From Bacillota bacterium (GTDB lineage Bacteria; Bacillota; Clostridia; Lachnospirales; Lachnospiraceae): a stretch of DNA of 64,000 nt. A program made the translations under genes and the position numbers. The notes under the pieces were generated by a model that saw only the letters and a list, made by a program, of their open reading frames with translations, was not told the origin of the DNA and ran no database searches. Shown here one piece after another: positions 43,072-51,107 of this stretch. The stretch lies in assembly GCA_023391695.1 (NCBI GenBank), contig JAEWAK010000022.1:1-64000 (forward strand), given 5' to 3'. Numbering within the stretch: position 1 is the stretch's first letter; each line of letters starts with the position of its first letter.

Positions 43072-43111
43072 AAACGCAAACGGATTATACTTAAAAAGTT
43101 CGTTTGCGTTT
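43072..43111. terminator. Terminator-like hairpin
   Basis: AAACGCAAACG and CGTTTGCGTTT are an exact 11-bp pair around an 18-base loop; CTTT follows. It may be the terminator of the galactose operon, displaced by insertion of the MITE and repeat. Confidence 0.55.
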
Positions 43112-43408
43112 CTTTGATTTCTTTTCTTAAAAACAGTGAAGCAGTGATCCCGCAGATAATACTGAATATGGCTAGGGATTGGAGCCAGTGCGGTCATAGA
43201 GTTTTCCGGCTGCCGGCATGAAAGGCCCGGAAACTGGTGCACCGGGAAGCATGATAAGTCCGGCTTCCAGGGACCCGGCCCTTTTAAGTTCTGTAAAAAT
43301 AAAAGGAACAAAAAAGATGCCGGAAAGGTTATCATAAGTCAGGCAGAATCAGAAATTCATGAAAGATATGTAAAATCAAGTAAATAAGTGTTATAATAAG
43401 ACAATGAC

Positions 43409-43425
43409 AATATCCGCTTTGACAA
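43409..43425. repeat. Dispersed repeat family 1, right-end fragment
   Basis: Only AATATCCGCTTTGACAA remains, 23 bases upstream of the DUF3800-like fragment start. The stretch 43112-43408 between repeats has no supported gene. Confidence 0.5.
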
Positions 43426-43447
43426 TCTTAAAACTGGAGGTGTTTCT

Positions 43448-43684
43448 ATGGAACGAATGTATGCTTTTAATGCAGATTCAGGTGATTATGATTTTCATTT
43501 CGGACAGGAGGGAGTTTCCACCCATTTTATTATTACGGCCCTTATAATTCCGGAATCTAAATTAAGTCTGGCAGAAGCCCGGGCTGAAGAAATATGGAGA
43601 AAATATTATAGCATGGAAGGTATGATATCACCGTTTGAATCTGTTAACCACCAGATAAGGTGTAATGCACTGGAAGATTTATAG
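43448..43684 (+). CDS. Truncated DUF3800-like protein
   Basis: A 78-residue protein matching the N-terminal part of DUF3800 (RNase-H-like) proteins: YAFNADSGDYDFHFGQEGVSTHFIITALIIPES, where full members have a DESG motif; here it reads ADSG. Normal members have more than 200 residues, so about two thirds is missing. TGGAGGTG precedes the ATG, so it may still be translated. A remnant is more likely than a functional nuclease. Confidence 0.55.
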   Translation: MERMYAFNADSGDYDFHFGQEGVSTHFIITALIIPESKLSLAEARAEEIWRKYYSMEGMISPFESVNHQIRCNALEDL

Positions 43685-43794
43685 CAACGGATATTAACTT
43701 ATTTTCGGTAGTTACGGATAAGAAAAAAATATATGAAAAAGAAATATATTAATGTTAAAACCGAGTTAGCAAAACCCAAACAGAAAGGGATATT

Positions 43795-44724
43795 ATGAAA
43801 TTTAAAAATATCAGAATAAAGAACTCTGCCAGATTTGACCTGCAAAGAAGAGTTGTATCCCATATGACCTCATTATCCTGGCAGAATATACCCCATGTGT
43901 CCTATATCTATGAACCGGATATAACGGACTTTTATGAGGAATATGACAGACTGGCCAGGGATAGAAGCCGTACCGGCCGCAAAATTTCCTTTAACACGAT
44001 TATGCTGAAAGTAATAATAGAAGGCTTATTAAAGGCGCCCCGGTTAAATGCCTATATTGAATATAAACATAAGCGGACAGATGGGATAATCCATATATTA
44101 GACAGTATTAACATTTCAATTCCCTGGCTTTTGCCGGACGGCAGGATGATAACACCGGTTATACAGAATGCTGAAAAAATGTCGGTCAATGAAATTTCGG
44201 ATTATGTGTTAAATTTATCCCAGAGAATAAAAAAGACTGATATTGATGAAATGTTATATAAGACCGTTTTTGCCGACACGGTAGAAGAACTAAAAAAGTT
44301 CAATCTGAAAGTAATAAACCGAATATTATCTTCTAAAGTCAGCAGAAACCGTATCATCGGACTTAAAGGCAAAAGAAAAGAGAATTACTATAAAATACCG
44401 GAAAAGGACCGTCTGACTGAAAAAGATATTTTATCCGGAACGGTTACGGTTTCCAATATCGGTTCTTTATATAAAGAGCAGAGAGGCTTTTTTGCTTTGC
44501 TTGAGATCATACCACCCCAGGTTTTTGCTGTCGGTATCGGTCCCATACAGGAAAAACCCGGTGTGTATATTCAACAGGATGGAAAAAAAGGAATCGGTAT
44601 AAGGAAAATACTTCCCATGTGCCTGGCTTTTGACCACAGGGCGGTCGATTTTAGTTCCGTCATTCCATTTTTAAAAAGGCTTGATGAAATATTCCTTATG
44701 CCGGAAGTGATTTATAAATGGTAA
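43795..44724 (+). CDS. 2-oxoacid dehydrogenase acyltransferase (E2) catalytic domain without lipoyl domain
   Basis: A 309-residue CAT-fold protein. LSWQNIPHVSYIYEPDITDFYEEYD and ISFNTIMLKVIIEGLLKAPRLNAYI at the front, SGTVTVSNIGSLY near residue 220, and CLAFDHRAVDF near the C-terminus are E2 motifs. In true E2 enzymes the last is DHRxxDG; here Gly is Phe. The lipoyl and E1/E3-binding domains of E2 are absent and there are no E1 or E3 genes nearby. It is therefore an orphan acyltransferase-like protein with an unknown acyl donor, not part of a pyruvate dehydrogenase. Start behind AAAGGGA. Confidence 0.8.
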   Translation: MKFKNIRIKNSARFDLQRRVVSHMTSLSWQNIPHVSYIYEPDITDFYEEYDRLARDRSRTGRKISFNTIMLKVIIEGLLKAPRLNAYIEYKHKRTDGIIHILDSINISIPWLLPDGRMITPVIQNAEKMSVNEISDYVLNLSQRIKKTDIDEMLYKTVFADTVEELKKFNLKVINRILSSKVSRNRIIGLKGKRKENYYKIPEKDRLTEKDILSGTVTVSNIGSLYKEQRGFFALLEIIPPQVFAVGIGPIQEKPGVYIQQDGKKGIGIRKILPMCLAFDHRAVDFSSVIPFLKRLDEIFLMPEVIYKW

Positions 44725-44881
44725 ATTCCTGGAACTATAGTTTTTGAAAGACCGGTATAGGCTGCCTTCAATGAAATACAGGCTGGGAATAAGCAGATAA
44801 TGATTACACTGTAAGCGAAAAGCTTATAAAGCTGATGTGGAAGGAGCTCTGTAAAATAGCTTCAATAGCCCCCTGTAATAG

Positions 44882-45970
44882 TCATTTAAGAATGACCAGA
44901 TCGGGATAAACCTCGGAAGCAAGCTTTTCCACACCGTCAAGAATCTGGTAACCGTATCCCCAGAACTGGTTAAAGTCGATGGCATATATCTGCTTGTTTT
45001 TTATCGCCTTTAAGTTCTGCAGAGAAGGGACTACATAAAGGTCTTCGATCATTTTTGCCGTATCCGGTCCGCCGCTGTAATAAGAAATCAGAAGCACGTC
45101 AGGGTCCGTGGCAATAAATTGCTCCAGGTTGATTTCTCCGATTACATCCTTAAAGGCATTATCTAATTTAATCAGATTCAGGACGTCGTTCTGGAAAGTA
45201 TCGGTGCTGCCGCTGTATATGGAGACCGAACCGTCTGCGACACTGGAAACATATGCATATTTAAGGGTATCCTTCACATCGGCGAGGCTTCCCTTTAACT
45301 GCTCTGTCCGGGTACGGAGGCTGTCACTGAACTCAGTGGCATTTTCCTGCACACCAAATAATTGACCGAGCTGTTCAATATCCTTATACAGGTCCTCAAG
45401 GGTGGCATCCTGCCGGCATGTATTCTGAATAAAAGTATGGATGCCCATGCCATTCAGTTCTTCAACGGTACCAACACCCCAGTCCGCATCGGCAAATAAA
45501 TCCCAGCGGCCCATAACAAGATCGGGATTTGCTCCCAGAACGAGCTCTTTTCCAACATAATCCTTTGAAAGTACCGGTATCTTGGCAAATTCATCTGCGA
45601 TATCCGCTGTAGATTCCCCATAGACAGCCCCAACACCGACTATTTTATCCGTAAGTCCCAAATGTATTAATAGTTCTGCCGTAGGCTGGGTATTAGCCAC
45701 GATCCGTTCGGGTGCCTTTTCAAAGGTTTGTGCGGCTGACTGCCATACGCCGTCTGCTATACTGTAATTTTCAAGGGTAAGGGGATAGCTGGTTTTATCT
45801 ATAACTTCTTTGGTATCCTCTTTGGTATCCGGCACTGTTTGCGTTTCTTCCGTAACTACCGAAGCAGTTTTCGTTTCTTCTGAGGGAGATACAGCAGAAC
45901 AGCCGCTGAAAACAGTTGTCATGGAAAATACCAGTAATCCAAGCAAAGCATTTTTAAATATGTGATTCAT
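44882..45970 (-). CDS. Iron-type ABC transporter substrate-binding lipoprotein (third)
   Basis: A 362-residue lipoprotein; the lipobox FSGC gives Cys24, followed by a Thr/Glu-rich linker (about 30-60). The domain has APERIVANTQPTAELLIHLGLTDKIVGV, LGANPDLVMGRWDLF, and YAIDFNQFWGYGYQILDGVEKLA, like the FepB/FhuD binding proteins. AAAGGAG precedes the ATG. It is divergent from the permease/ATPase genes at 46558, and both promoters carry the same GTTAG-N6-CTAAC operator, so they work as one importer under common control. Confidence 0.9.
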   Translation of the reverse strand: MNHIFKNALLGLLVFSMTTVFSGCSAVSPSEETKTASVVTEETQTVPDTKEDTKEVIDKTSYPLTLENYSIADGVWQSAAQTFEKAPERIVANTQPTAELLIHLGLTDKIVGVGAVYGESTADIADEFAKIPVLSKDYVGKELVLGANPDLVMGRWDLFADADWGVGTVEELNGMGIHTFIQNTCRQDATLEDLYKDIEQLGQLFGVQENATEFSDSLRTRTEQLKGSLADVKDTLKYAYVSSVADGSVSIYSGSTDTFQNDVLNLIKLDNAFKDVIGEINLEQFIATDPDVLLISYYSGGPDTAKMIEDLYVVPSLQNLKAIKNKQIYAIDFNQFWGYGYQILDGVEKLASEVYPDLVILK

Positions 45971-46001
45971 ATAGGCATTACTCCTTTGGTTGATTTATTG
46001 C

Positions 46002-46019
46002 GGTTAGTCTATACTAACC
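46002..46019 (-). promoter_or_regulatory. Palindromic iron-type operator at the binding-protein promoter
   Basis: GGTTAG-N6-CTAACC is an exact 6-bp inverted repeat. On the minus strand it follows a promoter TTGACT-N18-TATGAT immediately upstream, and lies about 32 bases before the start of the lipoprotein gene, over the expected transcription start. Confidence 0.8.
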
Positions 46020-46325
46020 CGCTAATCATACAATAGTAAGTTCCGGCGAGTCAATGGAAAAAACAAGAATGATAATCTTTATCAAAAAAACGATCCGGAT
46101 GATACAAAGAGCCGGATAAAATTAATGAAAACTATAAATAAAATATCTTAGGATCAATTAAAACAGATATTTTTAAAATGGCAACAACACAGTAAAAACA
46201 GCCGGTTTGTAAAGCTTTGATCCAGTTTGGAAAATACTTACGGCATCCCGTAATAATCTTAACCCAAGGAGGAAATATACGGTTTAAGGTTCTGTTTTTA
46301 GGAGGAAACAATGCAGAAACTTAAT

Positions 46326-46409
46326 TTGACAAAGGTGTATCGGGTGTGTTATATTACAAAAAGTTAGCCTATTCTAACTGACCTCTTCTAACTGTTAGCT
46401 TAATCTAAC
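46326..46409 (+). promoter_or_regulatory. Promoter and tandem iron-type operators of the FecCD/FecE genes
   Basis: TTGACA (46326-46331) and TATATT (46350-46355) with an 18-base spacer are followed by AGTTAG-N6-CTAACT (46362-46379) and a second copy GTTAG-N6-CTAAC (46394-46409). Between them CTAACTGTTAG links the sites, giving four alternating half-sites. This is the same palindrome as at 22365 and 46002, here doubled. Confidence 0.85.
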
Positions 46410-46498
46410 TTAAACAGCTCAATTTATTCGGTAATATAATCAGTAACATAAAATTTAAAGAAAAATAGGAAAGAGTAAATTTACCTATCAAGGAAGAT

Positions 46499-46518
46499 TC
46501 CCGCCTCTGCAGGCGGGA
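46499..46518 (+). repeat. GC hairpin in the leader of the permease gene
   Basis: TCCCGCCT and AGGCGGGA pair around CTGC, 40 bases before the permease ATG. The flanking bases (ACCTAT upstream) faintly resemble repeat family 2, so it could be a decayed copy or a leader structure. Confidence 0.5.
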
Positions 46519-46557
46519 GTCAATTTATTTAATAAGGGCATTAAGGAGATATTTAAT

Positions 46558-47661
46558 ATGAATGGCAATGTGAAAAATTCTGCCCGCAACGGGGAAAAAG
46601 GTATAAAAAAGAAATCCGTCTTTTACGGTATTATTATAGGGTTATTCCTGTTTATCCTGCTTTCTGTCGTCATAGCCGTTTCCATCGGACAGGTGGATAT
46701 TCCGTTATCACAAACCTATCGGATTCTGGTTTATAAAATTACCGGCATTCAGATCGGTTCCCTGGAAGAAATCATGAACGGTTCTTATAAGGATATCATC
46801 TGGATGGTACGTTTCCCCCGGGTTTTAATGTCCATGTTTATTGGGGCCGGTCTTGCCATGTGCGGCTGTGTCATGCAGGCGGCGGTGCAGAATCCGCTGG
46901 CGGATCCCTATATTTTAGGTATATCTTCCGGCGGTTCCTTAGGGGCTACCTTTGCCATATTGATCGGGTTCAGTTTTCCCGGCTTTTTCGGCCAGACCGG
47001 TGTGGCACTCTGGGCTTTTTTGGGAGCCTTCGGGGCGGCCTTGCTGGTTCTGACACTGGCAGGGATAGGGGGAAAGATGACTTCGGCTAAGCTAGTTCTC
47101 GCCGGTATGGTCATCAATGCGCTGTGTAATGCATTTTCCAGTTTTATTATTTATTTTGCCGGCAGTGACGAAGGGATTAAGACGGTTACTTTCTGGACTA
47201 TGGGAAGTCTTGCTTCGGCGCAGTGGGATAAACTGCCCCTGATTGCGGCAGCGGTAACTTTGGCAGGCGTTTTCATCCTTTCCCAGGCAAGGGTGCTAAA
47301 CACCATGCTTTTAGGGGATGAAGCGGCAGTTACCCTTGGAATAAATTTAAATGTTTACCGGAGGATATACATGCTTATTTCTTCCCTGATTACGGGAATC
47401 ATGGTAGCCAGCTGCGGTATGATAGGTTTCGTGGGTCTGATTATTCCCCATATAGTCCGGGGCGTTGCCGGCTCTGACCATAAACGGCTTATGCCCTTAT
47501 CCATTCTGACCGGAGCAGTTTTTTTGATCTGGACGGATTTACTTGCCAGGACCGTAATTCCCCAGACGGAGCTTCCGATTGGAATTCTGACGGCTATGAT
47601 TGGTGCACCTATGTTTATGTACATGTTGATTAAAAAAGGTTATGGATTTGGAGGAAAATAA
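46558..47661 (+). CDS. Iron ABC transporter permease (FecCD family)
   Basis: A 367-residue membrane protein with about ten helices. FecCD landmarks are VRFPRVLMSMFIGAGLAMCGCVMQAAVQNPLADPYILGISSGGSLG and CGMIGFVGLIIPHIVRGVAGSDH. A 30-residue charged extension precedes the first helix. Only one permease gene is present, so the channel should be a homodimer, as in BtuC-type systems. AAGGAG precedes the ATG. The ATPase gene follows at once. Confidence 0.94.
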   Translation: MNGNVKNSARNGEKGIKKKSVFYGIIIGLFLFILLSVVIAVSIGQVDIPLSQTYRILVYKITGIQIGSLEEIMNGSYKDIIWMVRFPRVLMSMFIGAGLAMCGCVMQAAVQNPLADPYILGISSGGSLGATFAILIGFSFPGFFGQTGVALWAFLGAFGAALLVLTLAGIGGKMTSAKLVLAGMVINALCNAFSSFIIYFAGSDEGIKTVTFWTMGSLASAQWDKLPLIAAAVTLAGVFILSQARVLNTMLLGDEAAVTLGINLNVYRRIYMLISSLITGIMVASCGMIGFVGLIIPHIVRGVAGSDHKRLMPLSILTGAVFLIWTDLLARTVIPQTELPIGILTAMIGAPMFMYMLIKKGYGFGGK

Positions 47662-47662
47662 A

Positions 47663-48427
47663 TTGGAACTCAAAGCGGATAATATAGCAGTAACAATATC
47701 CGGCACGGATATTGTAAAAGATATCTCCCTAAAAGTGAAAGAAAAACAGTTTGTTGGCCTGATCGGGCCGAATGGCTGCGGAAAATCCACTTTACTTAAA
47801 AGTATTTACAAAGTAATTAAACCAAAGCAGGGTGCGGTTTATTTAAATGACCTGGATCTTTTAAAAGCCAGCCCCAAGTCGGTTTCCAGGCTGATGGGAG
47901 TAGTAGGGCAGTTTAATGAAATGAGTTTTGATTTTACTGTCCTGGAAATGGTACTGATGGGACGCACGCCCCATAAAGGACTTATGGAGACCGATAATAC
48001 GGAGGATTACCGTATCGCAAAAGAAGCCCTGGAAATGGTGAGCCTTACTGAGTTTGCCGGCCGAAGCTACCTTTCTCTTTCCGGAGGGGAGAAACAGCGT
48101 GTGATTTTAGCCCGTGCCATAGCACAGCAGCCAAAACTTCTGATTCTGGATGAGCCTACCAATCATTTGGATATCAAATACCAATTACAGATCTTGTCGG
48201 TGGTAAGAAAGATGAATATCGGAATTCTGGCCGCTCTTCATGACCTGGAACTGGCGGCAGAATACTGTGATTATCTCTATGTGTTAAAAAAGGGAAAAGC
48301 AGCAGCTTCCGGAAGCCCTAAGGACATACTGACAAAGGATTTGATCAGGGAAATCTATGATGTTGACTGTGAAATATATACCAATCCGGTTACCAAACAG
48401 CTAGGTATCGCATATATGGCCAATTGA
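47663..48427 (+). CDS. Iron ABC transporter ATP-binding protein (FecE family)
   Basis: A 254-residue ATPase with Walker A GPNGCGKSTL, Q-loop VVGQFNEMS, signature LSGGEKQR, Walker B LLILDEPTNHLD and H-loop ALHDLELAAEY. The TTG at 47663 is taken as start because GGAGG lies eight bases upstream; an in-frame ATG at 47642 inside the permease gene would add seven residues. It drives the permease encoded just before, with the binding protein made from 45970. Confidence 0.93.
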   Translation: MELKADNIAVTISGTDIVKDISLKVKEKQFVGLIGPNGCGKSTLLKSIYKVIKPKQGAVYLNDLDLLKASPKSVSRLMGVVGQFNEMSFDFTVLEMVLMGRTPHKGLMETDNTEDYRIAKEALEMVSLTEFAGRSYLSLSGGEKQRVILARAIAQQPKLLILDEPTNHLDIKYQLQILSVVRKMNIGILAALHDLELAAEYCDYLYVLKKGKAAASGSPKDILTKDLIREIYDVDCEIYTNPVTKQLGIAYMAN

Positions 48428-48482
48428 CCGGAGCGGAATTTATGTAAAATACCGGACTGTTTTAACAGATACGTTCGCCCAA

Positions 48483-48508
48483 AAGGAGACTGCTGAAACA
48501 GTCTCCTT
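48483..48508. terminator. Hairpin between the convergent fecE and kinase genes
   Basis: AAGGAGACTG and CAGTCTCCTT are an exact 10-bp pair around CTGAAA, placed between two convergent genes. T-tracts are short on either side, so it is a probable bidirectional terminator of moderate strength. Confidence 0.65.
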
Positions 48509-48577
48509 AACAGGAAAGCCAAAAAGAACAGGCAGCCGGGATTAAAGGCTGGTTGGCCTGCTCTGTATACTAAGTCA

Positions 48578-49963
48578 TTACATAAGAGGCAAAACGGTGG
48601 GATTGCGGATGGGCAGGATAAGCACAACGGTGCAGCCGCCTCCCTGCAGATTACGGAATTCTGTGGTTCCTTCATGAGCCTTGGTTATTTGCCTAACAAT
48701 GGTGAGACCAAGGCCGTGGTTTTCCAGACGGGCAGAGCTTATGGGATGATTCAGGCTGTTAAGCATTTTCTGGGTGAAACCGGTACCGTTGTCGGAAACG
48801 CTGAGAAAACAATTGCCAAGGCCTGTTTCTAAAGCCGCTATTATGGCGCAGCCGTTTGGATTATGGCAGATACTGTTTGTTATCAAATTGGAAACCGCCC
48901 GTTTCAGAAGCTCCCCGTCGCCGGAAACTACGGCGTTTTGCGCATTTTCGCTGACTATAACATCAATTGTATAGCCGTCAGTAAGACCGCCGTTTAAGAA
49001 ATCGGCGGCCACACTGCGAAGGAGTACCGGCAGCGGAACCGAGGTTTTCCGGATTGGCTGCATGTCGTATTCAAGTTTGGAGGCCAGGTTTAAGTCGCTG
49101 ATCAGTGTTTTGATCCGTTCACTCTGCCTGCGGATGATACCGGCCTGTTCCCGCTTGGGCTGCGGTAGTGCAGGGTCATTCTCAAGCTGGCTCGCATAAC
49201 CCATAACAAGAGAAAGGGGGGTACGTATATCATGTGATACGCCTGCGATCCATGTTGTACGGGCATTATCCCTTTTATTCAGAGCGGCTTCCTGCTTAGC
49301 CAGCTGTACGGAAGTTTTATTGATTCCTGCGGCAAGCTCTCCGAGAAGGCCGTTTGGAGAAAGCTCCACCGGCTGTTTTTTTGCCATATCCTCAATACCC
49401 CTTGCCAGAGGCTTCAAAGACCGAAACAGGCGCATACCGAAAAGCAATGCAAGCAATATAGCCGCGATACCGTTTAATAACAGAACCGCGGGAACCCATA
49501 TGAGGGTATTATCCATTACCTTTTGGGGCATTTCAATAAAATGCTTCCATGCACTGCCCTTTTCGCTGCCGAGAACGAAAAGGCCGTCCGGATGCCGCCA
49601 GACATGGACCGGATAATCCTTCAGATACCAGCGGGTAAAGCCGGCTACATCCGAAACCGTATATTTTTTCGGTACGTCGTCCGGCAGATTCTCACTCCAT
49701 ACGACATCCCCTTTATCATCCAGTAACATTGCCCATTGATTTTTCTTTTCAATTTCCTTTTTTACAAATGGGGAAAGGGTAAATACACCGCTGTATTTTG
49801 TCAGGCCGTTTGCAAGCTGTGATACGCTGTAGTCTTTTTGTTCTGATCTGTTTGCCTGGACCACCCATGCTGCCAGCACGGCAAAATTGATGACAAGCAA
49901 AATTATTGTAATCCCGGCTGCGGAAAATACATAGCGGATCAGGATTTTCATCATGCTTTTCAT
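48578..49963 (-). CDS. Sensor histidine kinase, probably lantibiotic/antimicrobial-peptide responsive
   Basis: A 461-residue kinase with two membrane helices (about 8-32 and 165-188) around an outside domain of some 130 residues, then a HAMP-like part, the H-box WIAGVSHDIRTPLSLVMGYASQLE, N-box NLITNSICHNPNG, and SDNGTGF and HGLGLTIV ATP-binding boxes. The ATG at 49963 is chosen because GGAG lies before it. The response regulator gene is upstream, and a LanFEG-type immunity transporter is divergent from it. This arrangement is typical of peptide-sensing resistance modules. Confidence 0.88.
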   Translation of the reverse strand: MKSMMKILIRYVFSAAGITIILLVINFAVLAAWVVQANRSEQKDYSVSQLANGLTKYSGVFTLSPFVKKEIEKKNQWAMLLDDKGDVVWSENLPDDVPKKYTVSDVAGFTRWYLKDYPVHVWRHPDGLFVLGSEKGSAWKHFIEMPQKVMDNTLIWVPAVLLLNGIAAILLALLFGMRLFRSLKPLARGIEDMAKKQPVELSPNGLLGELAAGINKTSVQLAKQEAALNKRDNARTTWIAGVSHDIRTPLSLVMGYASQLENDPALPQPKREQAGIIRRQSERIKTLISDLNLASKLEYDMQPIRKTSVPLPVLLRSVAADFLNGGLTDGYTIDVIVSENAQNAVVSGDGELLKRAVSNLITNSICHNPNGCAIIAALETGLGNCFLSVSDNGTGFTQKMLNSLNHPISSARLENHGLGLTIVRQITKAHEGTTEFRNLQGGGCTVVLILPIRNPTVLPLM

Positions 49964-49984
49964 TTTAACTCCATTCCTGCGCAA

Positions 49985-50078
49985 GCTTTTTGCGCATCTT
50001 AAGTTTTGCGCCAAGTGTGCAAACACACTTTGGTTACGCAGGCACAAAACTTTTCAGGTTGAAGATGCATTTCTCTCA
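49985..50078 (-). promoter_or_regulatory. Nested hairpins between response regulator and kinase genes
   Basis: In the 119-base gap, on the minus strand, AAGTTTTG pairs with CAAAACTT, enclosing an inner CCAAAGTGTG/CACACTTGG stem. A second hairpin GGTTGA/TCAACC lies nearer the regulator stop. Two-component gene pairs usually overlap, so this structured gap may alter the ratio of regulator to kinase. No T-tract makes it a clear terminator. Confidence 0.6.
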
Positions 50079-50082
50079 ACCT

Positions 50083-50796
50083 TCACACTTCCTCCGTAAG
50101 CTTATAACCCAGCCCCCGCACAGTAAGCAGATACCTGGGGGCGGATGGCTCCGGCTCTATCTTTTCCCGCAGGCGCCGGATATGAACCATAAGCGTGTTT
50201 TCATATCCGTAAAGGTCGTCACCCCAGACGGCACGGCACAGGCTGTCTCCGGTGACGATATTCCCACGGTTTTCATACAGTTTTTCGAGAAGAGCGAATT
50301 CCTTGGCAGTAAGCGTAAGCTGTCCGGTTTTTGAAGTAACTGTTCCCCTGTTTAAGTCAACCTCATATTCTCCAAGGTTAAAAACCGGCTTTTCTGTTTT
50401 ACGCAGTACTACGGGAAAATAGGCCCGGCTTAAGACGGCTTTCAGTCGGAGGAGCAGTTCACGTGGCAGAAAGGGTTTTGTTATATAATCATCCGCTCCC
50501 AGCCCAAGGCCGAGCAAGCGGTTTTCATCCTCGTCCCGGGCGGAAAGAAACAGTACCGGAACCGCCGATACGGTCCGGAACTCACGCATTAAGGAAAAGC
50601 CATCCCCATCCGGCAGGGAAACATCCAGGATCACACCTTCCGGCTTCTCTGACGCAAAAAGTTTTAGCGCTTCTTTACAGTCTGCGGCGGAAATAACTTT
50701 CATATAACCTTCCCGCCGCAGTATTTCACTTAGCATTCTGCGCAGCTCCGGCTCGTCATCCACGATCAGCAGCCTGCAGTCAAAAATATCATTCAT
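50083..50796 (-). CDS. OmpR/PhoB-family response regulator
   Basis: A 237-residue regulator. The receiver (1-120) has IVDDEPELRR, the phospho-acceptor Asp58 in VILDVSLPDGDG, and DDYITKPF with the conserved Lys. The winged-helix output domain (about 135-235) has LTAKEFALLEKLYENRGNIVTGDSL and LMVHIRRLREKIEP. It precedes its kinase and is divergent from the immunity ABC genes, with a pair of ATGTAAG repeats in between as the likely binding site. Confidence 0.92.
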   Translation of the reverse strand: MNDIFDCRLLIVDDEPELRRMLSEILRREGYMKVISAADCKEALKLFASEKPEGVILDVSLPDGDGFSLMREFRTVSAVPVLFLSARDEDENRLLGLGLGADDYITKPFLPRELLLRLKAVLSRAYFPVVLRKTEKPVFNLGEYEVDLNRGTVTSKTGQLTLTAKEFALLEKLYENRGNIVTGDSLCRAVWGDDLYGYENTLMVHIRRLREKIEPEPSAPRYLLTVRGLGYKLTEEV

Positions 50797-51031
50797 AATT
50801 TATACCCATTGCATACCGCAGAGAGGTCTGCGGTACTGCCACAAAAAAATAGTTAAAAGAATCTGTATGTGGTATCCCTTTCTTTTATAATATTTTCTTT
50901 CAACTTTCCCGTCATGATGCCACAGAAGCGGCATCACAAATAATTGGGGAAGAAGCTTTTTTTCAACTTTATCACGATTATTATAGCATAAATACCGGCA
51001 AATTAATTGTTTCCCATTAAAATTAAGGTAA

Positions 51032-51060
51032 ATGTAAGCTTAATGACAGGTCCATGTAAG
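51032..51060 (+). promoter_or_regulatory. Direct repeats upstream of the immunity ABC operon
   Basis: ATGTAAG occurs at 51032 and 51054, 22 bp apart, about 50-75 bases before the ABC gene start. Direct repeats one or two turns apart are the usual targets of OmpR-type regulators, so this is the best candidate site for the divergent response regulator. The rest of 50797-51107 shows no gene. Confidence 0.5.
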
Positions 51061-51107
51061 GAGGTCCTGTTATTCTGATTCTAGTCTAACGTAAAGGGGG
51101 ACATGAA

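Noticed and set aside
43051..43335. 94-residue minus-strand reading frame through the hairpin and repeat-rich region
   Set aside because: It reads through a terminator-like hairpin, has odd composition and no ribosome-binding site or family similarity.
43795..44724. Part of a pyruvate dehydrogenase complex
   Set aside because: No lipoyl domain and no E1 or E3 genes nearby; the protein is a catalytic-domain-only relative.
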